Assembly (NCBI RefSeq): GCF_014196795.1
Contig: NZ_JACIEJ010000003.1
Span: 248,001 to 312,000 of the forward strand
Direction: 5' to 3'
Length of the DNA: 64,000 nt
Origin: Sagittula marina
GTDB taxonomy: Bacteria; Pseudomonadota; Alphaproteobacteria; Rhodobacterales; Rhodobacteraceae
Position numbers and translations under genes: made by a program. The notes below the pieces were generated by a model. That model had not been told where the DNA came from, ran no database searches, and worked only from the letters and a program-made list of their open reading frames with translations. This document shows, in pieces, positions 8,617 to 17,417 of the stretch (positions are counted from its first letter, which is position 1; every line of letters starts with the position of its first letter).

Positions 8617-11160
8617 GTGACGCGGTTCATCTTCTCCTTCTTTGGCGGCATCTTTGCCGTGGTGACCATGGGTGCGATGATGATCGCGCTGACCATTGGT
8701 GCTGTGTTCTGGATGTATGGCCGCGATTTGCCCAGCCACGAACACCTTGCGCAATACACGCCGCCGACCATCAGCCGAATCTACAACGGCGAAGGTCGCG
8801 TGATCGACGAATTCGCGCAGGAACGGCGTCTGTTCACCCCGGCGAACGAGATCCCGGACATGGTGAAAAACGCGTTCATCTCTGCCGAGGACAAGAATTT
8901 CTACACCCATCAGGGCTATGACGTGCGCGGCATCGCGGCAGCGGCGGTTCAGGCGGTGGAATCCGGTGGTCGTGATGTGCGCGGCGCCTCGACCATCACG
9001 CAGCAGGTGATGAAGAACTTCCTGCTTTCGGGCGACCGTCGGGCAGAACGCAAGATCAAGGAGATCATCCTGGCCTCCCGCGTCGAAGAGGCGCTGGACA
9101 AGGACAAGATCCTGGAGCTGTACCTGAACGAGATTTTCCTCGGGCAGAACAGCTTTGGCGTGACCGCAGCGGCGCAGACCTATTTCAACAAATCGCTTGG
9201 CGAGCTGGAACCGCATGAGGCGGCGATGCTGGCCTCCATGCCGAAGGCGCCGTCGGATTATCACCCGGTGCGCCGCAAGGAGCGTCTGACCCAGCGCCGC
9301 GATTATGTGCTCTCAGAGATGCTGGACAACGGCTATATCGATCAGGCGACCTATGAACACGAAGTCGCGCAGCCGCTGCGGTCGGTGCAGAACGGCGACT
9401 TCGAGCCCTATTCCCGCGGTCTGCCGCCGCGCGATTACTTCACCGACGAGATTCGCCGTCAGCTGAGCCGCGACTTTGGCGAGGAGCAGTTCTTTTCCGG
9501 CGGGTATTCCGTGCGGGCGACGCTTGACCCGGAGATGCAGAACGAAGCGGCCCATGCGCTGCAAGGCGCGCTGGAGCGCTACGACCGTAGCCTTGGCCGC
9601 TGGCGGGGCACGGGCAAAAGCATCGACGCCGCAACCCTGGATGACGAGGCCGCCTGGCGCGCTGCCTTGTCCGATGTGCGTGCGGCGCGCGATGTGACCC
9701 TGGACGACATCTGGCGTGTGGCCGTGGTGCGGGAAGTGCGCGATCAGTCGCTGCTGATCGGGATCGAAGGTGTTCCGTTGGACGACCCCCGTGGGATGGA
9801 GATCCCGCGGTCGGACACCAGCTGGTTCTCCGGCAGCCTGTTCGACAACTTTGAGCCCGGCGACGTGATCCATGTGCGCCAGATGACCGAAGACGGGTCC
9901 GGTGACTTCATGCGCTGGACGCTGCGGCAGGTGCCGCAGGTGCAGGGCGGCTTCATGGCGATGGACGTGAACACCGGGCGTGTGATCGCCATGCAGGGCG
10001 GGTTCAGTTATCAGAACTCGGTCTTCAACCGCGCGACACAGGCAAAACGTCAGCCGGGGTCGAGCTTCAAACCGTTTGTTTATGCCTCGGCGCTGGACAG
10101 CGGCTATACCCCAGCGACCATCGTCGTGGACGCCCCGATCGAGATCAACACCCCACAGGGCGTCTGGCGTCCCAAAAACGCGTCGAACCAGTTCTACGGG
10201 CCGACGCCATTGCGCACGGGCATCGAACGCTCGCGGAACCTGATGACCATTCGTCTCGCCCAAGAGGTCGGTATGGATGTGGTCGCGAACTACGCCGAGA
10301 AATTCGGGGTCTACGACAACATGGGACGCGTTCTGGCCAACGCGCTGGGGGCGGATGAGACCACGCTGTTCCGGATGGTCGCAGCCTATGCCATGTTCGC
10401 CAATGGCGGTGAGCGGGTGGAGCCGACGCTGGTCGACCGCGTGCAGGACCGCTATGGCAACACGGTCTACAGCCACGATGCGGCGCAGGGCAACAAGCGG
10501 GTCTGTGTCGATTGCTTCGATCCCAACCTGCCCGAAGGGCGCAGCCCGCGCATCGTCAACGAGCGTGAGCGTGTCATGGACCCGATCACGGCCTATCAGC
10601 TGACATCCATGATGCGCGGCGTGGTGGAGCGTGGCACGGCCTCCAGAACCGTGAAGCTGTCCGTCCCCACGGCGGGCAAGACCGGCACCACGAACGACGC
10701 AAAGGACGTGTGGTTTGTGGGCTTCACCTCCAACATCGTGGCGGGCTGTTACATCGGCTTTGACAACCCGCGCTCGCTGGGGCGTGGCGCGTCAGGCGGC
10801 GGGTTCTGTGGTCCGGTGTTCACGCAGTTCATGCGCGAAGCGGTCAAGAAATACGGTGGCGGCGAATTCAAGACGCCGGAAAACTGTAATTTCGTCAACA
10901 TCGACCGCTTCAGCGGTGCGCGCCTTGGGGCAGGGGCATCGGGCGCGAACGTGGTGTCGGAATGCTTCCGCGAGGATGACCTGATGAACGGCATCTGGGG
11001 CGTTCAGCTGGACGGGGGCTTTGCGGTGTCCGGCAGCTTTGACCTGATCAACCCGGACAACGATTCCGTTGCGCGGGAGGTCACCACCTCCACCGGGCGC
11101 AAGGCGGTCGTGGGCCCGAAGGCGGGCTTTGGCACGCTGTCGTCGGGTGGTCTGTACTGA
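8617..11160 (+). CDS. mrcA: penicillin-binding protein 1A, bifunctional transglycosylase/transpeptidase
   Basis: 847 residues. An N-terminal membrane anchor (about 3-33) is followed by a GT51 glycosyltransferase domain with the catalytic Glu in FISAEDKNFYTHQG (about residue 87) and RKIKEIILASRVE. An OB-like insert comes next, then the transpeptidase domain with the nucleophile Ser in QPGSSFKPF (about 481), an SxN-type motif (ERSRNLMT) and the KTGTTND box. The enzyme polymerises and cross-links peptidoglycan at the periplasmic face. The start is GTG with GAGGG six bases upstream. Length and domain order are those of family 1A. Confidence 0.96.
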   Translation: MTRFIFSFFGGIFAVVTMGAMMIALTIGAVFWMYGRDLPSHEHLAQYTPPTISRIYNGEGRVIDEFAQERRLFTPANEIPDMVKNAFISAEDKNFYTHQGYDVRGIAAAAVQAVESGGRDVRGASTITQQVMKNFLLSGDRRAERKIKEIILASRVEEALDKDKILELYLNEIFLGQNSFGVTAAAQTYFNKSLGELEPHEAAMLASMPKAPSDYHPVRRKERLTQRRDYVLSEMLDNGYIDQATYEHEVAQPLRSVQNGDFEPYSRGLPPRDYFTDEIRRQLSRDFGEEQFFSGGYSVRATLDPEMQNEAAHALQGALERYDRSLGRWRGTGKSIDAATLDDEAAWRAALSDVRAARDVTLDDIWRVAVVREVRDQSLLIGIEGVPLDDPRGMEIPRSDTSWFSGSLFDNFEPGDVIHVRQMTEDGSGDFMRWTLRQVPQVQGGFMAMDVNTGRVIAMQGGFSYQNSVFNRATQAKRQPGSSFKPFVYASALDSGYTPATIVVDAPIEINTPQGVWRPKNASNQFYGPTPLRTGIERSRNLMTIRLAQEVGMDVVANYAEKFGVYDNMGRVLANALGADETTLFRMVAAYAMFANGGERVEPTLVDRVQDRYGNTVYSHDAAQGNKRVCVDCFDPNLPEGRSPRIVNERERVMDPITAYQLTSMMRGVVERGTASRTVKLSVPTAGKTGTTNDAKDVWFVGFTSNIVAGCYIGFDNPRSLGRGASGGGFCGPVFTQFMREAVKKYGGGEFKTPENCNFVNIDRFSGARLGAGASGANVVSECFREDDLMNGIWGVQLDGGFAVSGSFDLINPDNDSVAREVTTSTGRKAVVGPKAGFGTLSSGGLY

Positions 11161-11186
11161 GCACGCACTTTTCGAAGCAATTTGAG

Positions 11187-11216
11187 CGCGCGTCGGAGAG
11201 ATCCGGCGCGCGTTTT
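11187..11216 (+). terminator. intrinsic terminator after mrcA
   Basis: An 11-bp stem (11187-11197 with 11202-11212, one G-U pair) with loop GAGA is followed by TTTT. It lies 26 bp after the mrcA stop. The rest of the 266-bp gap before prfB holds no recognisable gene and must contain the prfB promoter. Confidence 0.85.
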
Positions 11217-11426
11217 CCGTTGCGGGTCTATCCGCGGCGGTAACGGCCCCGTGCCTTCGTCGCGCCGCCGGACATGCCAGAGGCGTGCCATAGGCTGTGG
11301 ATCACGCAGGTTGTGATCTTGCTGCGCCGTGGGCAACCGGTGTTGTCTCACTTGCCACCTTGCTCCTGTGGCTCCCCCTTGGTATCACGCGGGGCCACAG
11401 ACCCCAGCCAGTTTCAGGACACTATC

Positions 11427-12551
11427 ATGCGCGCCGAAGCCCAGAACAATGTTGAGAAGATCCAGAAATCGCTGGAGCTGCTCAAGCAGCGGCTGGGCTG
11501 GGAGACGGCGCAGCACCGGCTGGAAGAGTTTGACGCGCGCATGGAGGACCCCAACCTGTGGGACAATCCGGCCAACGCGCAGAAACTGACCAAGGACCGG
11601 CAGGCGCTGGTGTCTGCGCTGGACACCTACAATGCCCTCAAACAAGAGCTCGAAGATCAGGTTGAGCTGATCGAACTTGGCGAAATGGAAGAGGACGAAG
11701 AGGTCGTGGCAGAGGCCGAAACCGCGTTGAAGGCGCTGGTTGACGTGTCTGCCAAGAAGGAACTCGAGGCGCTGCTGGACGGCGAAACCGACGGCAATGA
11801 CGCGTTCCTGGAAATCAAGTCAGGCGCGGGCGGCACGGAAGCCTGCGACTGGGCCAACATGCTGGCGCGGATGTATGTCCGCTGGGCCGAAAAGCGCGGT
11901 TTCGAGGTCGATCTGCAGGAAGAAACGCCGGGCACCGAGGCCGGCATCAAATCCGCGACCTATCAGATCAAGGGCCCGAACGCTTACGGCTGGCTGAAGT
12001 CGGAGAGCGGCACCCACCGGCTTGTGCGGATCTCTCCCTTTGGCAAGGGCACGCGGGAGACATCCTTTGCCGCGATCGGCGCCTATCCGGTGATCGACGA
12101 CAACATCGAAATCGAAGTGAACCCGGCGGATATTCGTATCGACACCTATCGCTCGTCCGGTGCCGGTGGTCAGCACGTCAACACCACCGACTCGGCCGTG
12201 CGGATCACGCACCATCCCACGGGCATCGTGGTCACGTCCTCCGAGAAATCGCAGCACCAGAACCGCGACATCGCCATGAAGGCGCTGAAATCGCGGCTCT
12301 ATCAGATGGAACTGGACCGCCGCAACGCCGAGGTCAACGCGCTGCACGAGGCGAAGGGCGACGCGGGCTGGGGCAACCAGATCCGGTCTTACGTCTTGCA
12401 GCCCTACCAGATGGTCAAAGACCTGCGCACCAACCACGAAACGGCGGACACCTCCGGCGTGCTGGATGGTGATCTCGACCCGTTCATGGAAGCGACGCTG
12501 GCCATGCAGGTGTCGGGCAAGAGCCGTGCCGACGCTCGGTCAGACGACTGA
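11427..12551 (+). CDS. prfB: peptide chain release factor 2
   Basis: 374 residues. RF2 releases peptides at UGA and UAA. The UGA-reading SPF tripeptide (RISPFGKGTRETSF) and the catalytic GGQ loop (SGAGGQHVNTTDSAV) are both present. AGGAC lies six bases before the ATG at 11427. The reading frame is open through the N-terminal position where many bacteria have a programmed +1 frameshift at an in-frame UGA: KQRLGWETAQHRLEE aligns to the E. coli region RGYLDYDAKKERLEE without interruption. This copy is therefore not autoregulated by frameshifting. Confidence 0.97.
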   Translation: MRAEAQNNVEKIQKSLELLKQRLGWETAQHRLEEFDARMEDPNLWDNPANAQKLTKDRQALVSALDTYNALKQELEDQVELIELGEMEEDEEVVAEAETALKALVDVSAKKELEALLDGETDGNDAFLEIKSGAGGTEACDWANMLARMYVRWAEKRGFEVDLQEETPGTEAGIKSATYQIKGPNAYGWLKSESGTHRLVRISPFGKGTRETSFAAIGAYPVIDDNIEIEVNPADIRIDTYRSSGAGGQHVNTTDSAVRITHHPTGIVVTSSEKSQHQNRDIAMKALKSRLYQMELDRRNAEVNALHEAKGDAGWGNQIRSYVLQPYQMVKDLRTNHETADTSGVLDGDLDPFMEATLAMQVSGKSRADARSDD

Positions 12552-12585
12552 TCCTCTGATCTGAATGACCGTTTAAGTTGTAGGG

Positions 12586-12621
12586 AAGGCAGCCTGACAT
12601 CTATGTTGGACTGCCTTTTTT
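12586..12621 (+). terminator. intrinsic terminator after prfB
   Basis: Arms AAGGCAG (12586-12592) and CTGCCTT (12611-12617) are followed by a run of T to 12621. The arms enclose an imperfect inner stem. It lies 34 bp after the prfB stop and just before the convergent hypothetical gene. Confidence 0.75.
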
Positions 12622-12625
12622 CCGG

Positions 12626-12970
12626 TCAGGCCAACGAGTCGTAAAACCCCGTCCATGCCGGTGGTTCCGGGTATCGGTTGCGGAACGTTTGCCTTTCGTC
12701 CGGTGCAAGATCTTTGAACCACGTGACGAAATTCGTCATCAGGGTTTCGCCGCGCCGGACCTTCCACGTCAGACTATCTTTCGTAGATTCAGGGGCCAAG
12801 AGCCAAGGCGGCTCCCCCTTGTGATTGCGGTCCGGCAACGTCTCGCCAAGCTCTTCAAGCGCGATGCGCAACTGCGCGAAACCGTCCGGCGCCTGCATCA
12901 ATGTCGGCACGTCGATGTGGCGTATCCGCCCGTCGTCCCCGCGTCGTATCGGGTTGTGTTGATATGGCAT
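12626..12970 (-). CDS. hypothetical protein, 114 residues
   Basis: I do not recognise the family. The protein is soluble and mixed in charge, with Trp-rich segments (PPWLLAPES, LTWKVRRGE, NFVTWFKDL, PPAWTGFYDSLA), no signal peptide and no cysteines. The start is well supported: GGAGGGG ends about eight bases before the ATG. The codon pattern fits the neighbours and the gene ends against the prfB terminator. It is transcribed in the same direction as the pqq operon but lies downstream of it, after 113 bp. Confidence 0.65.
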   Translation of the reverse strand: MPYQHNPIRRGDDGRIRHIDVPTLMQAPDGFAQLRIALEELGETLPDRNHKGEPPWLLAPESTKDSLTWKVRRGETLMTNFVTWFKDLAPDERQTFRNRYPEPPAWTGFYDSLA

Positions 12971-13083
12971 AGGTCTCCCCTCCTACATCTTATGGTAGTA
13001 CGGTTGGGGAGCGGGGGTAAAGAAATCTATAATATAGCCCAGATACTTGGGAGATATTCGGCCTCATAGAGCCGAGTGCATAT

Positions 13084-14187
13084 CTATTGTGCAGGTTCTG
13101 CCACTTTTGGCGGCTGCGGACGGTACACGAGAGGCGCATCGCTGCGTGCGTGGGCGTCGGCGCGGGCTTGCAGGTCGATGTGATGCGGGGACTTCACACA
13201 AACCGGATCGGTCGCGTTCGGGTCCCCCAGCAGCGCCATGGCCTGACAGCGGCAGCCGCCAAAGTCCTTGAGCTTGCGGTCGCAAGAGGCGCAAGGCTCC
13301 GGCATCCAGTCCGTGCCACGATAGGCGTCGAAGGCCGCGCCTGCGTACCATATGTCCTTGAGCGCCTTGTCGCGCACATTGTCAAAGGTCAGATGCGGAA
13401 TGGATTGCGCCGCGTGACAGGGCAGCACCTCGCCGTCGGGGGCGACGTTCAGGCCGACCTGACCCCATCCGCCCATGCAGCGCTTTGGATAGTCGGAGTG
13501 GTAATCGGCGGGCACGTAGTCGATGACCAGCGTGCCCTTCAGCGCGGTGCGCGCCTCGGTCACGATGCGGGTGGCTTCGATGGCCTGTTCGCGGGTCGGC
13601 ATCAGCGCGTCACGGTTCTGCAACGCCCAGCCGTGGAATTGCACGGTGGCCACTTCGATCCGGCGGGCCCCCATCTCCTGCGCGATTTCCAAGGCGCGTG
13701 GCAGCTGGTGCAGGTTCTTGCGGTGCAGCACAGCATTCAGCGTGAGGGGAAAGCCGATCTCCTTGATCCAGCCCGCGACCATCATCTTGCGGTCGAAGCC
13801 GCCCTTGTAGCCGCCGATCTCGTCGGCCATTTCCGGCGTTGTGCCCTGCAGGCTGAGCTGGATGTGATCCAGCCCGGCGGCGTCCAGGGCATGCAGCCGC
13901 TTTTCCGTCAGGCCGATGCCCGAGGTGATGAGGTTGGTGTAAAGGCCCGCGTCGCGCGCCGCCCTGACCAGCTCCACCAGATCGCGGCGCGAGGCCGGTT
14001 CGCCCCCGGAGAGATGCAGTTGCAGAACGCCCAGCTCTGCCGCTTCGTTAAAAACGCGCGCCCATTCGTCCGTTTGCAACTCGGCGTCGACGCTGGCCAT
14101 CTGCGCCGGGTTGGAGCAATACGGGCAAGACAGCGGGCAGCGGTGCGTCAGCTCGGCCAGCATGGCGATGGGGGGCGGGGTGGTCAT
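13084..14187 (-). CDS. pqqE: PqqA peptide cyclase, radical SAM enzyme of PQQ biosynthesis
   Basis: 367 residues. The radical SAM cluster motif CPLSCPYC (residues 18-25, spacing CxxxCxxC) is near the N-terminus. SPASM-type auxiliary cluster cysteines are near the C-terminus (CMGG, ... CHAAQ, ... EPCASCDRKLKDFGGCRCQA, ... DPVC). PqqE, with PqqD as chaperone, forms the carbon-carbon bond between Glu and Tyr of PqqA. It is the last gene of the operon and overlaps pqqD by four bases. No pqqF or pqqG peptidase follows. Confidence 0.97.
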   Translation of the reverse strand: MTTPPPIAMLAELTHRCPLSCPYCSNPAQMASVDAELQTDEWARVFNEAAELGVLQLHLSGGEPASRRDLVELVRAARDAGLYTNLITSGIGLTEKRLHALDAAGLDHIQLSLQGTTPEMADEIGGYKGGFDRKMMVAGWIKEIGFPLTLNAVLHRKNLHQLPRALEIAQEMGARRIEVATVQFHGWALQNRDALMPTREQAIEATRIVTEARTALKGTLVIDYVPADYHSDYPKRCMGGWGQVGLNVAPDGEVLPCHAAQSIPHLTFDNVRDKALKDIWYAGAAFDAYRGTDWMPEPCASCDRKLKDFGGCRCQAMALLGDPNATDPVCVKSPHHIDLQARADAHARSDAPLVYRPQPPKVAEPAQ

Positions 14188-14471
14188 GCGACCTCCGTCA
14201 TCAGGTCAAGAAAGCGACGATCTGCCAGCGTGCGCAGAAAGGCCGCGCTGTCCTTGGCAATCTGGTCGCGGGGGGCCTGGTATTTTTCAGCCAGACCCGC
14301 GGTGATGTCGTCAAAGCTGCGGACACCGTCCACCTCGGACAGGATGGCATGGCCGATCATGTCCAGCGTCACGGTGCGTTCCGGCGCCAGCAGAACCCAT
14401 GTGTCGCGCACCTTGTCGAAGTGCAGGCGCACGCCACGCGGCAAGGTCGGGATGGCGGTTGCGTCGATCAT
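14184..14471 (-). CDS. pqqD: PqqD, PqqA-binding chaperone
   Basis: 95 residues from the ATG at 14471, whose ATGA overlaps the pqqC stop. The RiPP recognition fold is suggested by PRGVRLHFDKVRDTWVLLAPE and the helical C-terminus with DITAGLAEKY. PqqD binds PqqA and delivers it to PqqE. A longer frame to 14513 exists but would run 46 bases into pqqC. Four-base overlaps on both sides indicate tight translational coupling. Confidence 0.93.
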   Translation of the reverse strand: MIDATAIPTLPRGVRLHFDKVRDTWVLLAPERTVTLDMIGHAILSEVDGVRSFDDITAGLAEKYQAPRDQIAKDSAAFLRTLADRRFLDLMTEVA

Positions 14472-15220
14472 GATGCCTTTGCCAACAAAAGCCCGTCGCC
14501 CGGTTGCCAGCAACCCGGTGGGATGCGTCCCTCCACATAGCCGTTCCAGAGCGCGTCAAGCTGCGCCCAAAGCACGTCTGTTTTGAACTCCAGCGCAGCA
14601 GCGGCCATGTCCTGCTTTTCGGCAGTGTCAGCGTGGTCAAGCACCCATTGCAGGCCGAAGGCCACGTCTTTTGGCGCTTCTTTCAGGCGGTTCTGAAAAT
14701 AGGAGAGAGAGGAATCATCCGCAAATTCATAGTGTTGCAAGAGACCTTTGATGCGGTTCTCGTGGATGGCGGGGGCGAAGAGTTCGGTCAGAGAGGCGGC
14801 GACAGCCTCCAGCAGCGTCTTGTCGCGGACAAAGCGCACGTAGGCGTCCACGGCGAATTTGGTCGCGGGCATGATGCCTTGGCGTGACTGCACGTAGTCC
14901 GGGTCGAGACCGACGGCCTGGGCGAGGCGCAGCCAGCGCTTGATGCCCCCTTCGTTGGTGTCTGTGCCGTCATGATCCTCGATCCGGGAGCGCCAGATGC
15001 GCCGCAGGTCGGGATCTTCGACGCGCGACATGAAAGCGGCGTCCTTGATCGGGATGGAATGCTGGTAGTAGTAGCGGTTGATGACCCAGGCGCGGACCTC
15101 GTCCGGGGTGCAGTGTCCTCCGTGCAACCGGTCGTGAAACGGGTGTTTGTCGTGGTAGCGGTCGGCCCCGATCTGGCGCAGGCGATGCTCGAACTCTTGC
15201 GCCGAAGCTGCTGGGTTCAT
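14468..15220 (-). CDS. pqqC: pyrroloquinoline-quinone synthase
   Basis: 250 residues, standard for PqqC, the cofactorless oxidase that closes the ring and oxidises AHQQ to PQQ. Family hallmarks are visible: the N-terminal HDKHPFHDRLHGG, WVINRYYYQHSIPIKDAA with the Tyr-Tyr-Tyr-Gln run, and HYEFADDSSLSYFQNRL. It overlaps pqqB at one end and pqqD at the other by four bases each. Confidence 0.97.
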   Translation of the reverse strand: MNPAASAQEFEHRLRQIGADRYHDKHPFHDRLHGGHCTPDEVRAWVINRYYYQHSIPIKDAAFMSRVEDPDLRRIWRSRIEDHDGTDTNEGGIKRWLRLAQAVGLDPDYVQSRQGIMPATKFAVDAYVRFVRDKTLLEAVAASLTELFAPAIHENRIKGLLQHYEFADDSSLSYFQNRLKEAPKDVAFGLQWVLDHADTAEKQDMAAAALEFKTDVLWAQLDALWNGYVEGRIPPGCWQPGDGLLLAKAS

Positions 15221-16113
15221 GGTGTTATCTCCATTCCGTCCTGTCCGATGATCCAGCCGTGACCCTCTGCCGTGTCGCGCTGGTCAGAGCCGGGGCGCAG
15301 CACGGGATTGGTGTTGTTCATGTGGACATAGACACGTTGGCCGATGTTGAGATCGTCAAAGGCGCCGAGCGATCCATCGGGGCCGCTCATGGACATATGC
15401 CCCATCCGCGCGCCGGTCTTCTGGCCTAAGCCTTCGGTGATCATCTCGTCATCCGCCCACAGCGTGCCATCGAAGAACAGCAGGTCCGCGCCGCGGATGC
15501 GCGCCTTCAGGTCATCGGTCAGACAGGCGCAGCCGGGGATGTAGTAGACCCGCTTGCCGGCGGCGGTCAGCTCGACCCCGACGGTGTTTTCGCCCAAAAG
15601 CTGCGTCTCCACCGTCTCGCCCTCCATATACAGCGGCACCTTGCCGGGAACGGCGAACAGCGTCGCCCGTAGGCCGGGCGCGAGGTCGAAGGGCCGGTCC
15701 AGCGCGATCGGCGTGCGTTTCACGACCGAGGCATTGAGCGCGTCGAATATGGGGTTGTCCCGCAGCACGCCGTGGATGGTCTGCGTGGCAAACAGGGTAA
15801 AGGGCTGCATCTCGCGCAGCGTCAGGAGGCCCGCCACGTGGTCGATATCACCGTTGGTGATCAGCACGGACGACAGCGGCAGAACGCGCAGCCCCGTGGG
15901 GTGCAGCGGTTTGGCATCGGTCAATTGCTGGCGGATGTCGGGAGAGGCGTTCAAGATGGCCCAATGCACACCATCGCCGGTGACGGCGAGCGAGGATTGC
16001 GTCTGGGTCGGAATTTCGCCTTCGCGGGCAAGGGTGCAATTGGGGCACCCGCAGTTCCATTGGGGCAGACCACCACCGGCAGCGGCCCCAAGAATGTGCG
16101 TGCGAAACGCCAT
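15217..16113 (-). CDS. pqqB: PqqB, metallo-beta-lactamase-fold protein of PQQ biosynthesis
   Basis: 298 residues from the ATG at 16113; a GTG at 16128 would add five. The signature N-terminus LGAAAGGGLPQWNCGCPNC binds zinc through its cysteines. The MBL motif appears in degenerate form (ITNGDIDHVAGLL). The family is proposed to hydroxylate the PqqA-derived Tyr. It lies 24 bp after pqqA and overlaps pqqC by four bases. Confidence 0.96.
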   Translation of the reverse strand: MAFRTHILGAAAGGGLPQWNCGCPNCTLAREGEIPTQTQSSLAVTGDGVHWAILNASPDIRQQLTDAKPLHPTGLRVLPLSSVLITNGDIDHVAGLLTLREMQPFTLFATQTIHGVLRDNPIFDALNASVVKRTPIALDRPFDLAPGLRATLFAVPGKVPLYMEGETVETQLLGENTVGVELTAAGKRVYYIPGCACLTDDLKARIRGADLLFFDGTLWADDEMITEGLGQKTGARMGHMSMSGPDGSLGAFDDLNIGQRVYVHMNNTNPVLRPGSDQRDTAEGHGWIIGQDGMEITP

Positions 16114-16137
16114 AGTGCTATCCCGCACGCTGTCAGA

Positions 16138-16236
16138 TCAGAACAGAACTTCGCGCTCTTCGTCGTTCTCCGGGCCGTACATGTTGATTTCCATGCCGCA
16201 TTCGATCTCACGGATCTTCGGTGTGTTCCATGCCAT
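16138..16236 (-). CDS. pqqA: PQQ precursor peptide PqqA (32 residues)
   Basis: Read directly from the minus strand: ATG at 16236, TGA at 16138-16140. The peptide starts MAWNTPKIREIECGMEINMY and ends EDEEREVLF-like (GPENDEEREVLF). The Glu16-x-x-x-Tyr20 pair that is cross-linked to form PQQ is exactly in place. It is the first gene of the operon. The minus-strand upstream region (16237-16571) faces the DUF2189 gene and should hold the pqq promoter. Confidence 0.96.
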   Translation of the reverse strand: MAWNTPKIREIECGMEINMYGPENDEEREVLF

Positions 16237-16464
16237 CAGTCTATCCTCCAATTGACGTTTCAGCGTATGTGTGAGGATTGCGCAGGTCTGCCGACGACGC
16301 CAGTCTTATATTCTGTGAGCGGCATAGACGATGGTCGGAGTTCACAAAGGTCTGCTGGGGAGTGCTCCTTAAGTTCGGTCCGTAATGCTTTGTTCACGTG
16401 TGTTAATCCTACGGATTCGTGGAACGTCCGAAGCGCGCTCATCTTTTGTCACCAAGGGACGCCG

Positions 16465-16482
16465 CTTAGACAAAGGTCTAAG
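16465..16482. promoter_or_regulatory. perfect palindrome between pqqA and the DUF2189 gene, possible operator
   Basis: CTTAGAC (16465-16471) and GTCTAAG (16476-16482) are perfect inverted arms around AAAG. The site lies in the 335-bp divergent gap 16237-16571, which otherwise shows no gene. It has no T run on either side, so an operator is more likely than a terminator. The cognate regulator is unknown. Confidence 0.4.
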
Positions 16483-16571
16483 TCAGAGTCAGATTTTCCT
16501 TCGCTTGACCTTGATCCCGCCGATCCGATTAACTGCGGGCGGGCCGGATTGCGGCGGACGGGAGAGGCGGT

Positions 16572-17414
16572 ATGCCGGAGATGAGACAGGCAGAACCGAT
16601 CGACAGCACGCCGCCGCTCGGCCCGAGCGACCTCGGGCCGGTGACTGTGGCGATGTTTCGAGAGGCCCTGAGGCGGGCGCTCCGCGACATGCGGCGTGCA
16701 CCGGGGTTCGCGCTGGTCTTTGGTCTGCCGTGGGTCATGGGCGGATGGTTCATGATCTGGCTCACCTGGGTCACCGGGCAAAGCTATTGGCTGGTCTTTG
16801 CGGCCATCGGATTTCCGCTGATTGCCCCGTTTGCGGCTGTGGGCTTCTATGATGTCAGTCGGCGGCTCGAAGAAGGGCGGCCGCTGGACTGGAAGCAGAT
16901 CTTTTCGGTCATCGGTCGTCAGTCGAAACGTCAGTTGCCGTCGATCTGCGCAGTGATCCTTGTGGTGTTCCTGTTCTGGTTTTTTATCGCGCATATGATC
17001 TTTGCGCTGTTCCTTGGTCTGTCGACGATGACCAATGTGTCTTCCAGCTTTGATGTGTTTCTGACGCCAAACGGGTTGGCGATGCTGGCGGTGGGCACGA
17101 CGGTGGGCGCTGGATTCGCGGTGCTGCTCTATATGATCACGGTGCTGGCGCTGCCGATGTTGCTGGATCGGGAGATCGACTTTGTCACCGCAATGATCCA
17201 TTCATTTCAATATGTTCAGCGCGAACCGCTGCGCATGTTCGCTTGGGCCGCCTTTATCGGTGCGACGACATTTCTGGCCATGGTGCCGGGGTTCCTGGGG
17301 CTGCTGATCGTGCTGCCGCTGCTGGGACATGCCACATGGCATCTTTACGATATGCTGGCCTATGGGACCGGGCGCGGGGTGGCCTCACCGGAGGCGCCCG
17401 CGTCGTCTCGGTAG
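16572..17414 (+). CDS. DUF2189 domain integral membrane protein
   Basis: 280 residues with six predicted membrane segments: hydrophobic stretches at about 47-70, 76-93, 120-145, 168-192 and a pair near 225-258. The arrangement and the sequence GFYDVSRRLEEGRPLDW after the second segment are typical of DUF2189 proteins, whose function is unknown. The start has GGAGAGG a few bases upstream. The gene is divergent from the pqq operon and convergent with the XRE regulator, with only three bases between stops. Confidence 0.82.
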   Translation: MPEMRQAEPIDSTPPLGPSDLGPVTVAMFREALRRALRDMRRAPGFALVFGLPWVMGGWFMIWLTWVTGQSYWLVFAAIGFPLIAPFAAVGFYDVSRRLEEGRPLDWKQIFSVIGRQSKRQLPSICAVILVVFLFWFFIAHMIFALFLGLSTMTNVSSSFDVFLTPNGLAMLAVGTTVGAGFAVLLYMITVLALPMLLDREIDFVTAMIHSFQYVQREPLRMFAWAAFIGATTFLAMVPGFLGLLIVLPLLGHATWHLYDMLAYGTGRGVASPEAPASSR

Positions 17415-17417
17415 GCG

